NCBI RefSeq assembly: GCF_039538045.1
Contig: NZ_BAABBQ010000001.1
Span: 890,001-954,000, forward strand
Source of the DNA: Sphingomonas swuensis
Lineage (GTDB): Bacteria > Pseudomonadota > Alphaproteobacteria > Sphingomonadales > Sphingomonadaceae
Length of the DNA stretch: 64,000 nucleotides
Direction: 5' to 3'
The position numbers and the translations under genes were made by a program. Below, one piece after another: positions 16,807-25,432 of this stretch (position 1 is the first letter of the stretch; every line of letters starts with the position of its first letter). The notes under the pieces are model-generated. The model had not been told where the DNA came from and did not search any database. It worked only from the letters and a program-made list of their open reading frames with translations.

Positions 16807-17265
16807 ATGGCAAGGAACCCCGATGAGCAGGTGTTCGCAGCGGCGTCAGGTCTCGGCTGCACGGCGCTGATCGCAGGACTGATCGTCTTGCCTCCGATGG
16901 TACTGCCTAGCTTCATCATCTTTCGGCTTGCGCAGCTGAGCGGGGCGACCTCGCTGCACCCGGCTTTCCAGATCGCGCTAGCTGGTGCAACCATCTTCGT
17001 GCTCTGGCGCCTCGGTGGGATGGCCATCCGCTTGGTGCCGCCTGCTGTCGCTCAGGGCGTAATCGGTTTCTACATCGGCGCCTGCTACACCTTCGCGATC
17101 TTTCAGCGAGAACTCACCACGGCCCGGTCCGAACTAGACGTACCATGGCTACTGCTCACCTTGGTGGTCTGCACGTCCATTGGATGGAAGATCGGAGGCA
17201 TGCTGGTCCTGAAAGCCTATCGCGATCAGCTCGCCCGCGCTCGGGCCTGCCGAAGGGAAGCCTGA
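16807..17265 (+). CDS. Four-helix inner-membrane protein
   Basis: I chose ATG 16807 because GGGAGGA lies 9-15 bases upstream; the frame is open far upstream without other support. The 152-residue protein has four predicted membrane spans: LGCTALIAGLIVLPPMVL, the segment around 45-65, VIGFYIGACYTFAIF and LLLTLVVCTSIGWKIG, with a basic C-terminus. It is the last gene of the envelope operon starting at 15637 and could anchor or sense for the two exported partners. No family is recognised. Confidence 0.7.
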   Translation: MARNPDEQVFAAASGLGCTALIAGLIVLPPMVLPSFIIFRLAQLSGATSLHPAFQIALAGATIFVLWRLGGMAIRLVPPAVAQGVIGFYIGACYTFAIFQRELTTARSELDVPWLLLTLVVCTSIGWKIGGMLVLKAYRDQLARARACRREA

Positions 17266-17328
17266 TACTGTCGCCTTTTTGTTCTTCGTGCTGGCAGTTG
17301 GTTGAGCGACACTGCCAGAGGCAAAGTC

Positions 17329-17436
17329 ATGAATCCGTTGGTGGAAAACGGCACGCACGACGGCTGCCGTATGCAAAACCGCCGAGTGCCGCGTCCTTGG
17401 ATGGACGAGTACAGAAAGGCGCGGGATCGACGCTGA
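17329..17436 (+). CDS. Possible 35-residue protein
   Basis: ATG 17329 is preceded by AGAGG at a good distance, and the product contains NRRVPRPWMDEYRKARDRR, a strongly basic helix with a tryptophan. An 8-bp inverted repeat (CTGGCAGT at 17291-17298, ACTGCCAG at 17311-17318) lies just before it. Support is limited to the ribosome site and composition. Confidence 0.3.
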   Translation: MNPLVENGTHDGCRMQNRRVPRPWMDEYRKARDRR

Positions 17437-17781
17437 TCGGCTAATCGTCGCGGCCAGCTAGGTCGCGCATCTTCTAGGTAGAAAGGCCTATGGGCACAGC
17501 CCTGTGGGGTCGGACGCAGATATTCGTGCCAGACGCCCGCCCGACCTCTCATGGCCTCTCGTGGATAGCGAATGCCCTTTCCCGGACGGGCGAGATCCTC
17601 GCGTTAGGCTGCTATTACATAAGGTCGTCCTTGCAGGCCCGCATGGTGGGGACATGCGGCGACAACCTTTGGGTGCAAAAGGGGAAAGCACCTTCGGGCT
17701 CCTGGAGTGAAGATTGGAAGGGAGTGGAAAAGGTCGGCAATCCGCTGACGCTCCCGCCCGTCTTCATCCAAGGAGACTGGA
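17437..17781. other. Intergenic region before the exonuclease-like genes
   Basis: 345 bases. A plus-strand frame from 17490 runs into the next gene but has no ribosome site and poor composition. The stretch should contain the promoter of the 17782 gene. No repeat of the local family is present. Confidence 0.4.
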
Positions 17782-18615
17782 ATGACCTACAGCCCACCCA
17801 GCTACAACTGGGGCCACTTCGTCGTGCTCGACCTCGAGACAATCGTGCCTGGCGCTGATCCGGAGGAAGGCTTTCCGGCATGGCCGCGCCACGAGATCGT
17901 CTGCACGTCAATGCTCTTGGCAGACCGAGAGCGCTACAATGAGTGGCACTTCGATCTGGTCACCGTGGACGGTGACAGTGAAGATGCGATCCGCACCATC
18001 GATCAGCTCATCGGCAAGCGCACCGTCGTGACCCTGGGAGGCCGGAATTTCGATGCTCCGGTCCTCGGCATGGCCGCCATGCGCTGTCAGGTGTTCGACT
18101 GCGACAACATCGCTCGGTTCTGGTCGTCGCCGCGCTTCGGTGCGGCCCATGCCGACTTGGTCGAGCTCTTCGGCAACTACGGCGCGGTGCGAGGCGGCTG
18201 CTCTATGAAGGAGCTGAGCCGGGCACTGGACGTGTCGGCCAAGGTGAACTGCGACGGCGGGGACGTCGCCACCATGATGGCCGCAGGTGAGATCGAGAAA
18301 GTTCGTCGATACTGCGAGCAGGACTGCGCAAGCACACTCCATTTGTGGGCACACTGGGCGGCGATGAGGCAGGGTGACCCGGCCTATTATGCAACCCTGC
18401 TCTATCAGTTCGACGAGTATGTCTGGGCGGCCGAGCATAATCACTTGGCAGACTTCACGCATCTGCCGCGCAGGGACGAACTTTGTCGGCGATCGGCGCA
18501 GGCGGTCGCGAAAGCCGGGGCGGAGGCCGTGGAGATACGGGAGCACCTCAACTGGGTCGATCCGCAGCGCTGCGCCCGGATCGTTGAGCCCGCCTTCGAG
18601 GATTACGACGGCTGA
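17782..18615 (+). CDS. DEDDy-type 3'-5' exonuclease (PolB-exonuclease-like)
   Basis: ATG 17782 follows AAGGAG. The 277-residue protein has the full acidic set of DEDDy exonucleases: VVLDLET (D17, E19), GGRNFDAPVL (D91), a middle HADL (D125) and YCEQD (Y177, D181). The layout matches predicted exonucleases related to the proofreading domain of family B polymerases. It would remove nucleotides from 3' ends of DNA or RNA with two metal ions. It has no polymerase domain. It is the first and most intact of three neighbouring genes of similar plan, so a shared process such as nucleic-acid turnover or defence is inferred. Confidence 0.82.
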   Translation: MTYSPPSYNWGHFVVLDLETIVPGADPEEGFPAWPRHEIVCTSMLLADRERYNEWHFDLVTVDGDSEDAIRTIDQLIGKRTVVTLGGRNFDAPVLGMAAMRCQVFDCDNIARFWSSPRFGAAHADLVELFGNYGAVRGGCSMKELSRALDVSAKVNCDGGDVATMMAAGEIEKVRRYCEQDCASTLHLWAHWAAMRQGDPAYYATLLYQFDEYVWAAEHNHLADFTHLPRRDELCRRSAQAVAKAGAEAVEIREHLNWVDPQRCARIVEPAFEDYDG

Positions 18616-18714
18616 GCCTTCCGGCTCGGACCATCAGCAACTGAAAAGCCGTCAGCATCGGCGCCGCGCTCGCGGCGGCGGCCCTGACGCGCGTCCATCA
18701 CAAAGGATATAACC

Positions 18715-19356
18715 ATGGAGTACCCTCTCGACGTCGAGCTCGCTGACGTCTTTTCCGTTCCCGTCAGCTTTGTCGTTCCGGACCTCCTCGCAGCACAGGG
18801 TTCAACGCCTGACGACCAGCCGGAGCTGTTCGTTTTTCTGACCGGGTTCGCAGTCCTGACAGTCACCTATGCGGGTGGTCAGTTCAGCTTCGGCGAGACC
18901 GTCAGGGTCAGCGAAGAGTACACCCAGTCAGTCGAGCTGCTGGAGCAGCTGGTGGCCGCCATCCCGGACGGCGCCAGACTGGCCTCGATCAACGTCCACG
19001 ACGTTGTCTCGGGGCTCGTGCGGACGCCTCGAGGCGAGCCGAACGATGCTCACTCACGGCCCTCGCTGGAAAGGCTCGTCAGGATCCTGGACCAGGTTCC
19101 AGAGGACCTCTCGCTCTACGACTGTGAGATGGGTCGCGCCGTCCTCGACAGTATCGGCGAACCCTACGGGCTTGAGCCGGCCTGGAATTGCGAAAGCCGC
19201 GAACGCAACCCCATTGCAAATGGCCGCCGCCTTTCCGCTCGGGCGCAGACGCTGTTTCTGGCAAGCGCGGGACGGCATTGCTCCAATCCCGAGACCAGAT
19301 CGGCCGCCAGCGCTGATCTTGAGGCGTGGCGGGCCACCGGGCGCTCCATCGCATGA
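18715..19356 (+). CDS. Divergent exonuclease-like paralog, probably inactive
   Basis: ATG 18715 is preceded by AAAGGA. The 213-residue product keeps a strand with D-x-E (YPLDVELADVF, D6 and E8) and a region resembling motif II (LASINVHDVV), but later catalytic acidic motifs cannot be identified, and the last 40 residues are Arg/Ala-rich. Placement between two clearer exonuclease-like genes with the same orientation and separate short leaders suggests a degenerate paralog or a structural subunit. The homology is weak by eye and could be wrong. Confidence 0.6.
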   Translation: MEYPLDVELADVFSVPVSFVVPDLLAAQGSTPDDQPELFVFLTGFAVLTVTYAGGQFSFGETVRVSEEYTQSVELLEQLVAAIPDGARLASINVHDVVSGLVRTPRGEPNDAHSRPSLERLVRILDQVPEDLSLYDCEMGRAVLDSIGEPYGLEPAWNCESRERNPIANGRRLSARAQTLFLASAGRHCSNPETRSAASADLEAWRATGRSIA

Positions 19357-19509
19357 CGCTGGATCCCTCACCCGCGGCATCGAAGTCCAAAAGATGTGAA
19401 GCGCGCTGACGGGCGCTCCTGCGAGTTAGCGGTGAGGAGGGAAAGACCTCGCCATTGCTCGAGCCAAGGCCGCATTAAGCGGTCGAGGCACAACAACGAC
19501 GACCACCTG

Positions 19510-19536
19510 ACAAAGCCCGCCGCCTGGGGGTTTTGT
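19510..19536 (+). terminator. Stem-loop with U-rich end, possible attenuator
   Basis: ACAAAGCCC at 19510-19518 pairs with 19528-19536 (9 bp with one G-U) around a 9-base loop, and the sequence continues AGTTTCT. It lies 25 bases before the start of the third exonuclease-like gene, so it would act as an intrinsic terminator after the second gene or as an attenuator for the third. Confidence 0.35.
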
Positions 19537-19560
19537 AGTTTCTACCAGAAAGTCAACAAT

Positions 19561-20340
19561 ATGACCCAGCACCACAACGACAATAGCAATCGGCCCGCGT
19601 TCTACGCGGTGCTCGATATTGAGATGCTATACCGGCTCGACGCCGTTGAATCTTACCGGAAACTGGATCCCAGTCCCTGCGAAGTTATTCGATACCCATT
19701 TCGAGCAACCTGCGCTGCGGCCCTGCTGACCTTCTCGGTGGTGGACGGCATCTTCGAATTTGGGAGCTTGCATTCTTGGGCCGGAGACGACGAGCCGGCC
19801 CTGCTTGGTGCACTATTTGATCAACTGCGCATGCTGCCCGACCACCGACTGGTGACGTGGGGCGGCCTGTCGATGGACCTCCCCGTGCTTCGGATCGGCG
19901 CCGCCCGGCACCATCTGCGGCTGCCACGCCAGCTGATCAAGGATGCCAGGAAGGGCCGTGATTGGCTGCATCTCGATCTTGCCAAGGAACACCATTGCGG
20001 AACCTACGTGCACCTGACTGAAGTCGCAGTGGCGCTTGATCTGCCGGTGAAGTTCGCTGATCGGGCATCCAGCGTGCGCAAGCTGCTGGAGACCGGCAAG
20101 CTCGAGAGGCTGAGAGACGTGCCGATAGCCGATGTTCTGACCACCTCCCTACTTCTGCAGGCACAACTGGAATCGCACGGCGAGCTCAGCTCGGCGCGAG
20201 CGGCGCAGATCATGACCCTGAGGGAGGTTGCCAGCCGCCGTCCGCATGCCCGCTATGCCGACTACCTTGGGCGCGTCGAGAAGCGACTGTCGATGGAGGT
20301 ACTGGCTGAAGCGCAGGCCTTCATCGCCTCAGCCGCGTGA
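19561..20340 (+). CDS. Exonuclease-like paralog lacking the catalytic tyrosine
   Basis: I use ATG 19561; an upstream GTG extension is basic and unlikely. The 259-residue protein aligns with the 17782 gene: AVLDIEML (D19, E21), TWGGLSMDLPVL (D106), LHLDLAKEHH (D139) and IADVLTT (D191). The residue matching Y177 of the first gene is Val or Pro here, so the DEDDy centre is incomplete. It may be inactive, use another general base, or bind nucleic acid. Third member of the tandem set, and the only one preceded by a stem-loop. Confidence 0.7.
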   Translation: MTQHHNDNSNRPAFYAVLDIEMLYRLDAVESYRKLDPSPCEVIRYPFRATCAAALLTFSVVDGIFEFGSLHSWAGDDEPALLGALFDQLRMLPDHRLVTWGGLSMDLPVLRIGAARHHLRLPRQLIKDARKGRDWLHLDLAKEHHCGTYVHLTEVAVALDLPVKFADRASSVRKLLETGKLERLRDVPIADVLTTSLLLQAQLESHGELSSARAAQIMTLREVASRRPHARYADYLGRVEKRLSMEVLAEAQAFIASAA

Positions 20341-20450
20341 ATGTCGCGGGGCGGGCGATGAGCCCGCCCCGCAGTTCGGCACGCTGCCCCATTATCATCA
20401 ACATTGCTGGTCCAAGTGCAAGGGTCAGTCTCTTCCGATAGGACGAACCA

Positions 20451-20641
20451 TGTCCATCGATCCGTCGCCGGCGGCGGCACTGCCGCATTTAAACTATGAC
20501 CTCCTGATTATCGGTCCCCTACGTCAAGCCAAGGTCTTCGTGCGGCCGTGCAGCCGCATCGAGGCCGAGAGCAAGACCTTCGAGCGTGTTCCGGGTGGCG
20601 AAAGCAGACACGCGACCACATTCCGAAGCTTTCTCGGCTGA
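20451..20641 (+). CDS. Small hypothetical protein or gene remnant
   Basis: ATG 20451 follows TAGGACGAACC and encodes 62 residues including LNYDLLIIGPLRQAKVFVRP and an Arg/Glu-rich end. It stops two bases before the recognisable serpin relic, in a different frame. It may be a genuine small gene or part of the same decaying locus. No family is recognised. Confidence 0.3.
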
Positions 20642-20642
20642 C

Positions 20643-20903
20643 GGCCTCAACCCGGCTACCGCAGCGGTGCTGGCCAACGCCGTCTAGAAGGCGGATTGGC
20701 AGGGTCCCTTCATCAAGGAAGCGCAACGGAGCATAAACAGGACCGACGGTATTCGCGAGCCGATCTACCTCATCGAGCGTGCCGGGGAGACGCAGTACGG
20801 TAAGACCCCCTAAAGGTCAGCTGCCTCACTCCCATACGGCGATGGCCCGTTGGTGATGGAGATTTTGCTACCTCGCAACGAGAAGCTGCGACTTTGTGGA
20901 TGA
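20643..20903 (+). pseudogene. Serpin relic (middle of the fold)
   Basis: Read in one frame, this stretch gives GLNPATAAVLANAV, stop, KADWQGPF, then REPIYLIERAGETQYG, a second stop, and SLPYGDGPLVMEILLPRNE. It matches in order the intact serpin at 58011-59312 (TAAVLTNAVYFKADWQTPF, KPIYLMERIGPMQYRE, VLPYGNGRFVMEVFLPRD). TAG replaces the Tyr codon and TAA cuts it again; the N-terminal part and the reactive loop are missing. It is a clear decayed paralog, 37 kb from the intact copy. Confidence 0.8.
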
Positions 20904-20952
20904 GAGAGTCCATCCTAAAATCCAGAGGACGACAGTTTCGGAGCAAGCTGAG

Positions 20953-21084
20953 ATGAAGGACCTGGACAAGATTTTGGACGTGATCGACTCGCGAGAGCGT
21001 ATGCTATCTTCATTCAGTACTATTTACAGACATGAAGACGAACGTGCCGCCCGCTTGAGCGCGCAAAAAGACGTTTTGAATTAA
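20953..21084 (+). CDS. Possible small hypothetical protein
   Basis: ATG 20953 opens a 43-residue frame of charged helical sequence (MKDLDKILDVIDSRERML) ending AQKDVLN just before an A-rich tract. CGGAG lies 12 bases upstream. The composition is protein-like, but length and isolation keep confidence low. It could be the N-terminal part of the following gene, separated by stops around the A8 run. Confidence 0.3.
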   Translation: MKDLDKILDVIDSRERMLSSFSTIYRHEDERAARLSAQKDVLN

Positions 21085-21211
21085 TTAAAAAAAACTCATC
21101 GCTGGTGATGAGTACGAACCTCATAGATGGCGCAGACCGGATGGCGAGTTCAGAGATCCGGTCACATGCGACTGGGCTGCGGTTATCGTTCAGGCGCTCG
21201 GAGTACACACC

Positions 21212-21556
21212 GTGCAGATCTTTGGCACTACGGCTGCTGCGACACAGATGAGGGATGTCATCCATCTACAGCACGAAGGTCGAATCGAAGACAGCATTCG
21301 CTGCCACGTGGTCAGGGTGGATGTGACGGGTCTCTCGCCTCAGCGCCAAGCGTCCACCGAGCCGCGCTTCGCCTATGCTTTCGTTTGCGAGACCGGTCAG
21401 AACTACGAGCACATGTCCCTAGTCGATACGCTAGAGCAGATCCACGCACTCGAAGAGGAGTTCAGAAAGGACTGCGCGTATGAATTCGAGCAGGAAGACG
21501 CCTATTGCACTTGGCTTGGGGTGGCGCTGCCGCGGCTCAAGAAGACCAGTCCGTAA
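21212..21556 (+). CDS. Hypothetical protein, 114 residues or slightly more
   Basis: The frame is open from 21091. Upstream of GTG 21212 it reads EFRDPVTCDWAAVIVQALGV, which looks like protein, so the real N-terminus may be upstream and its start lost or non-standard. The visible part contains RCHVVRVDVTGL, FAYAFVCETGQNYEHMS and a C-terminal acidic helix ending in WLGVALPRLKK. Four cysteines are scattered. No family is recognised. Confidence 0.5.
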   Translation: MQIFGTTAAATQMRDVIHLQHEGRIEDSIRCHVVRVDVTGLSPQRQASTEPRFAYAFVCETGQNYEHMSLVDTLEQIHALEEEFRKDCAYEFEQEDAYCTWLGVALPRLKKTSP

Positions 21557-21861
21557 ACGGCCGGCATCCGAGCGGCGTAAGCTCTATCTTCAAACGGACG
21601 TTATGCTTTCCCGATCGCTGTGTTGGCGACACATGGTGGTAAGCGGACCGGCTACTTTCGGGTAATATGGGGCGCATATCAGACGTTTATTCATTTCGGT
21701 TGAGGCGTCGGTTCCGCGCAAGCTCCAGACGCTCGGGTAGGTAGATCATTTAGAAGTAGTTGTTCGTTCAGCGCACGCCAGATTGCGGCTTCCGACACGC
21801 TGGGAGCATCGACACGATTTGAGCATACCTGCTTCTTCGTCGACTATAGGAGATCGGGCAG
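21557..21861. other. Intergenic region with one dispersed repeat
   Basis: 305 bases without a supported gene. Positions 21633-21662 match a second dispersed repeat also seen at 25665 and 62625. The rest should hold the promoter of the 21862 gene. Confidence 0.45.
21633..21662. repeat. Copy of dispersed repeat B
   Basis: ATGGTGGTAAGCGGACCGGC followed by TACTTTCGGGT. Near-identical text occurs at 62625-62659 and a diverged copy at 25665-25696, all intergenic. Confidence 0.6.
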
Positions 21862-22431
21862 ATGATCGATGAGCGCTCCGATGGAGAGTATCTTGATTAC
21901 GTGCTGAAGAGCCTGTCCCCAATGTGGTTGCTCAATAACATCGCGGCCAACATGACATCGGGAATTCATCTAGAGCCAAATCGGAAGCTCTGGAGCACCG
22001 TTGGACTATCTAGCACTCGGGGCGTCCTCGCGACTGAAGACAACATCACTGCCATGAACATACAGGCGGATGCGCGAAAGCGAATGCTGGAGAGCAACCT
22101 CGCGTTCCGCGCATCGCTTAAGCGCCTCAGCGCGATCGATGTGAAGCCCGTTTGGGGGCATCAGGAGGATTATAGCTATGCCTCCCGCGTCTTACTGCTG
22201 TATGTTCCAGTAGCAGCTATAGATCGCCTGCATGATCTTGCCGCCAACGATGCTGGCTTGCTTGATCCTCTCGATCGTAGGAAGGCGGTCGAACGTTATA
22301 ATCGTTGGCTGCTGCAGAACTACCACCCAGAGTGGGAGGCGTATCGTCGGCAATGGCCCAGTCTTGAAAAAAATCCCTACCTCACTGCTGTCAATGACTT
22401 CGGCCGCGAGCCAAATCCATTGCATACTTAA
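21862..22431 (+). CDS. Hypothetical protein, 189 residues
   Basis: ATG 21862 follows ATAGGAGATCGGGCAG. The product is a soluble, Trp/Tyr-rich protein with GVLATEDNITAMNIQADARK and SRVLLLYVPVAAIDRLHD, then a C-terminal helix rich in aromatic residues (RYNRWLLQNYHPEWEAYRRQW). There is no signal peptide or membrane span. It stands alone between the serpin relic and the radical SAM cassette, transcribed toward the latter. I recognise no family. Confidence 0.65.
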   Translation: MIDERSDGEYLDYVLKSLSPMWLLNNIAANMTSGIHLEPNRKLWSTVGLSSTRGVLATEDNITAMNIQADARKRMLESNLAFRASLKRLSAIDVKPVWGHQEDYSYASRVLLLYVPVAAIDRLHDLAANDAGLLDPLDRRKAVERYNRWLLQNYHPEWEAYRRQWPSLEKNPYLTAVNDFGREPNPLHT

Positions 22432-22552
22432 AAGGTGAAATCTTCTTCCGCGTTCCACGCATCTACTACATTCCGACTGAACTCTGCATTCGACTCCGCA
22501 GCGGACCGTCGCCGACGCTTTGGACGCACTGATATTGATGCTGACCGAGGCT

Positions 22553-23524
22553 TCACGCCGCTATCTCGAATTTAGCAAACTGCTGCGTGCTAGGGCAGTC
22601 AGCGCAGTCACGGGAAGGCCTTGCGCGCTGCAGTGCCCGGAGCCGCGCCGGCAATGCGTCTAGATCGGCAGGATTATGCAAGTCGTCGATTGAAAGATCG
22701 AAATGCTCGGGGGTGAAGCTGCACGGCGCTATTCGGCCATGCTCGTCGACGAAAAGGAAAGTTTCGGCCACTCGGCAGTCGTCGATCAGGAAAGGACGGC
22801 CCGCCACTGTATCGGCGATCCGTTGAAGATAGGCCGGACCGCCTACCAGCATCGTGCCGCTCAGGCCGAGCTCCGTGCGAAGCCGCACAAGCAACGCTGC
22901 GAGCATCGTCACTTCGGCGCTGGTCAACCGGTGCGTTGGGAAGAATTCGGGTCGGTCGCGGCCGCCTAATTGGTTGAAGCTGATCTCGTCGACGCCCCAA
23001 TCGCTGAGGTTCCGGCACAGCGTCTCGAACTGAGCGATGTTTTCGCGCATCAGCACGACATTTGCGCGCACCTTGAGCGATGCACCCGCCTGGTCACGTT
23101 CGGCGATCAAGGCGGGCACATTCTGGGCAAGTTTGGCGAAAGCGCCCGGCCAGCCGCGCATTGTGTCGTGAAAGTCGGCGAGCCCGTCGATGCTGATCGT
23201 GACCTCGCGATAGCGGCGGATCAACTCGGCGCGCACGCGTGGTGCGCCGAGCGTAGTGCCGTTGGTCGTAATGCTGAGTTCAATACCCAGAGCTTCTGCC
23301 CGCATGCTGAGCCCGGATAGCGGTCGCCAAAGCAGCGGCTCCCCACCAAGCCAGCTTAGCAGGACCGGCCTGCCCCTTTCTGCCTGCCATTGCCCAAGCA
23401 GATCAACGAAGCGCTCTACCTGCGTCTTATCGACCGCCAGGCGCGGGATCGGAAGGCGCTTGTCATAAGCACAAAAGGAACAAGACAAGTTGCAACGATT
23501 AGTGACACGCCAAAGAACGATCAT
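22553..23524 (-). CDS. Radical SAM enzyme with SPASM-like C-terminus
   Basis: ATG 23524 starts a 323-residue protein with CNLSCSFC at 11-18, the CxxxCxxC motif for the [4Fe-4S] cluster that cleaves S-adenosylmethionine. SWLGGEPLLW and TTNGTTLG follow as in the TIM-barrel core. The C-terminus has DDCRVAETFLF, GRIAPCSFTPEHF and CADCP, a reduced SPASM/twitch-like cluster domain used by peptide- or protein-modifying members. The motif start lies very close to the N-terminus. Two unknown genes precede it in the same direction, so one may encode its substrate or partner. No RiPP precursor was found. It is not a viperin by its motif context. Confidence 0.85.
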   Translation of the reverse strand: MIVLWRVTNRCNLSCSFCAYDKRLPIPRLAVDKTQVERFVDLLGQWQAERGRPVLLSWLGGEPLLWRPLSGLSMRAEALGIELSITTNGTTLGAPRVRAELIRRYREVTISIDGLADFHDTMRGWPGAFAKLAQNVPALIAERDQAGASLKVRANVVLMRENIAQFETLCRNLSDWGVDEISFNQLGGRDRPEFFPTHRLTSAEVTMLAALLVRLRTELGLSGTMLVGGPAYLQRIADTVAGRPFLIDDCRVAETFLFVDEHGRIAPCSFTPEHFDLSIDDLHNPADLDALPARLRALQRARPSRDCADCPSTQQFAKFEIAA

Positions 23525-23552
23525 GCTGCCAATCCCATTCGAAGACGGCGTC

Positions 23553-24134
23553 CTACAATTCCTCTACTCTGAACCACCTTTTGAGAGCCCTGAGAACAGT
23601 ATTCGGATTAGCGCGGATGTCGGTCACGCGCGATTCCTTCCCGTGGCCGAATGCGAAACTAACATCATGCTTTCTTGAAAGATTGTGTGGTCTGAACTCG
23701 ATCCTACCGCGCTTAACAGGAAGCTGTCCGATCCGCACGTCTCGATCCGTGCTTGGCTCCCGAGCGCCAGAGGCTAGCGCCTCAAGAAATCCTTGGCGGA
23801 CAACTTCGACGCGATCTTCATATCCGGAACACAGAAGAAATTCATTCACTTCGAGGGTCAAGCCATGCCGTTTGACGAAGTCGCGGACAGCAGCGAGATG
23901 TTCTTTGACCGAGCCTGCGAACCAGTCCTCTCCGGCAGCTTCCGCCCTTTGCCGGGTCAGGTCCCAGCTTCGATTGTGGACTGTCACCCGAGCCGCTGGC
24001 TGCTCGTTGGCGTTGGCTAAGAAGAATAAGTATTCGTCTCCTGGTACGTCGCGGCTTGGCCTCACGCGCACGAATCGGATCACTCCAAGATTTACTCGTC
24101 CTTCCAGCAGCTCGCCAATTCCGGCAGAAGGCAT
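23553..24134 (-). CDS. Hypothetical partner of the radical SAM enzyme
   Basis: I chose ATG 24134, with AGGAG ten bases upstream, over a TTG at 24170. The 193-residue protein begins MPSAGIGELLEGRVNLGVIR and contains DEYLFFLANANEQPAARVTVHNRSWD-type strands, a helical middle with FVKRHGLTLEVNEFLLCSG, and a basic C-terminus ending RALKRWFRVEEL. It is soluble. Twenty-eight bases separate it from the radical SAM gene, so they are co-transcribed. No family is recognised; an enzyme partner or protein substrate is possible. Confidence 0.7.
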   Translation of the reverse strand: MPSAGIGELLEGRVNLGVIRFVRVRPSRDVPGDEYLFFLANANEQPAARVTVHNRSWDLTRQRAEAAGEDWFAGSVKEHLAAVRDFVKRHGLTLEVNEFLLCSGYEDRVEVVRQGFLEALASGAREPSTDRDVRIGQLPVKRGRIEFRPHNLSRKHDVSFAFGHGKESRVTDIRANPNTVLRALKRWFRVEEL

Positions 24135-24283
24135 GACAAAATTACTCCTGTGCTTCTTGATCTGGCTCAAGGACGAAACATCTCATGGCGAGCTGCTACG
24201 TCGTCTCCGATCAGCTCTATGAAGGTAGCAAATTCGCGGCGTAAGTCACTAAGACCAAAGAGGCGGACGGAGCTACCTAACCG

Positions 24284-25432
24284 TCAGCCGATTTCGTCTA
24301 CGATCGCGGGGCGATCCGGATGTGCCATTAAGTAGGCACGGACGCGCCGACCACCGAACATCTTGGCATATGCCATGCTGATTTGGTGGAGTTCGGAACG
24401 ATCTTTCGCTGGGAGATCTGCGAGGAGTTCGGGCGTCACTTTGCCGTGACGCGCTTCGACCAGGAGCCGGATCAAGGTCTCACCATCGGCGTTCCCTGCC
24501 TCGATGCCGTGCATGCGTTGGAGGGCGTCGCGGGTAAGCCGCTGCTCACGCTGAACTTGTTCGGCAAACCCATGGCGTTTGAGGGGATTGTGCCAGACTG
24601 GCCAGCGGGCGAGCACCGCCTCCCTCTCTCGCATTTGACTAATAAGGCGGCGGGTATCGTGAATTAATTCGGCTTCACGTGCCTGCTTTGCTTCGGCCAC
24701 CAGCTCGGCCGTGCGGGCCTCGAAGTTCCCCACCACGGGGCTAAGCCGGCGCGTGGCAACCTCGCCGAAATTCAGGGCATTCACCTCCATTGGTCGTGAA
24801 ACTGGTTTCACCGTTGCGTACAGCGGCAAGCCGTGTGGTAGGCCATCGGTCATAGCGTGGCGTTCAACGGCCTGGTGAAACCGCAGCAGGATGGCAGCGG
24901 CAGCAAGGTCTTGGGTGCACTCCCGCTGCTTGCTCCACGAGACCGGCTGATTGACCTGCATCGCGTACAAGTCGTCCAACCCGAGCAAGCGTAACGGCGC
25001 AACATCCATCGTAACGAGGTCGGTGTCGGGCACGAGTGCCTGGGTCCCGAGCTCACGCTCTTGTCTTTGAATCTGAAAGTCGCTCAGGAAATCGGTGAGC
25101 GGATGCCACAGACGTGCCTGATCGGACATCGAGAAGAGGGTCTCAACCCTAAGATCTTTCACTCCGGTATCGTTGCGAAGGCCAAGGATCACCGCGCGCC
25201 AATCTCGCCCCTGATTATCGCCGTGTAGAAAGCATTTCGCCTCCTCCATCCGAGCGCCAATGGTATCCCACCCTTCGATCCTCACTTGATCAGTTGGGCG
25301 GTCGAGCGCGGCTATTACGTCTGGTGCAACCAACTTAGCTGCGACCAGGCGGATCAACTGCTCGGTACGAGCAAATTGACCGGTGCCGATCAGCATGCGG
25401 AGACGTCGTCCGAAGTGCCAAGTGCGTTTCAT
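24284..25432 (-). CDS. Hypothetical first gene of the radical SAM cassette
   Basis: The 382-residue product from ATG 25432 is soluble and mainly helical. It has a middle domain with ALVPDTDLVTMDVAPLRLLG and a coiled-coil-prone stretch (AELVAEAKQAREAELIHDTR, residues 240-275), followed by a domain with THDALQ-like helices, DLPAKDRSELHQISMAYAKM and the end MAHPDRPAIVDEIG. There is no transmembrane span and no catalytic motif I can name. The gap to the next gene is 149 bases. Together with the two downstream genes it forms an isolated minus-strand cassette. Confidence 0.7.
   Translation of the reverse strand: MKRTWHFGRRLRMLIGTGQFARTEQLIRLVAAKLVAPDVIAALDRPTDQVRIEGWDTIGARMEEAKCFLHGDNQGRDWRAVILGLRNDTGVKDLRVETLFSMSDQARLWHPLTDFLSDFQIQRQERELGTQALVPDTDLVTMDVAPLRLLGLDDLYAMQVNQPVSWSKQRECTQDLAAAAILLRFHQAVERHAMTDGLPHGLPLYATVKPVSRPMEVNALNFGEVATRRLSPVVGNFEARTAELVAEAKQAREAELIHDTRRLISQMREREAVLARWPVWHNPLKRHGFAEQVQREQRLTRDALQRMHGIEAGNADGETLIRLLVEARHGKVTPELLADLPAKDRSELHQISMAYAKMFGGRRVRAYLMAHPDRPAIVDEIG

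Noticed and set aside
17490..17858. Plus-strand frame before the first exonuclease-like gene
   Set aside because: No ribosome site, and it runs into the start of the clear 17782 gene in another frame; the composition is not protein-like.
22553..23524. Prokaryotic viperin
   Set aside because: The protein has a SPASM-like C-terminal cysteine set and lacks the viperin-type motif surroundings; no neighbouring kinase.
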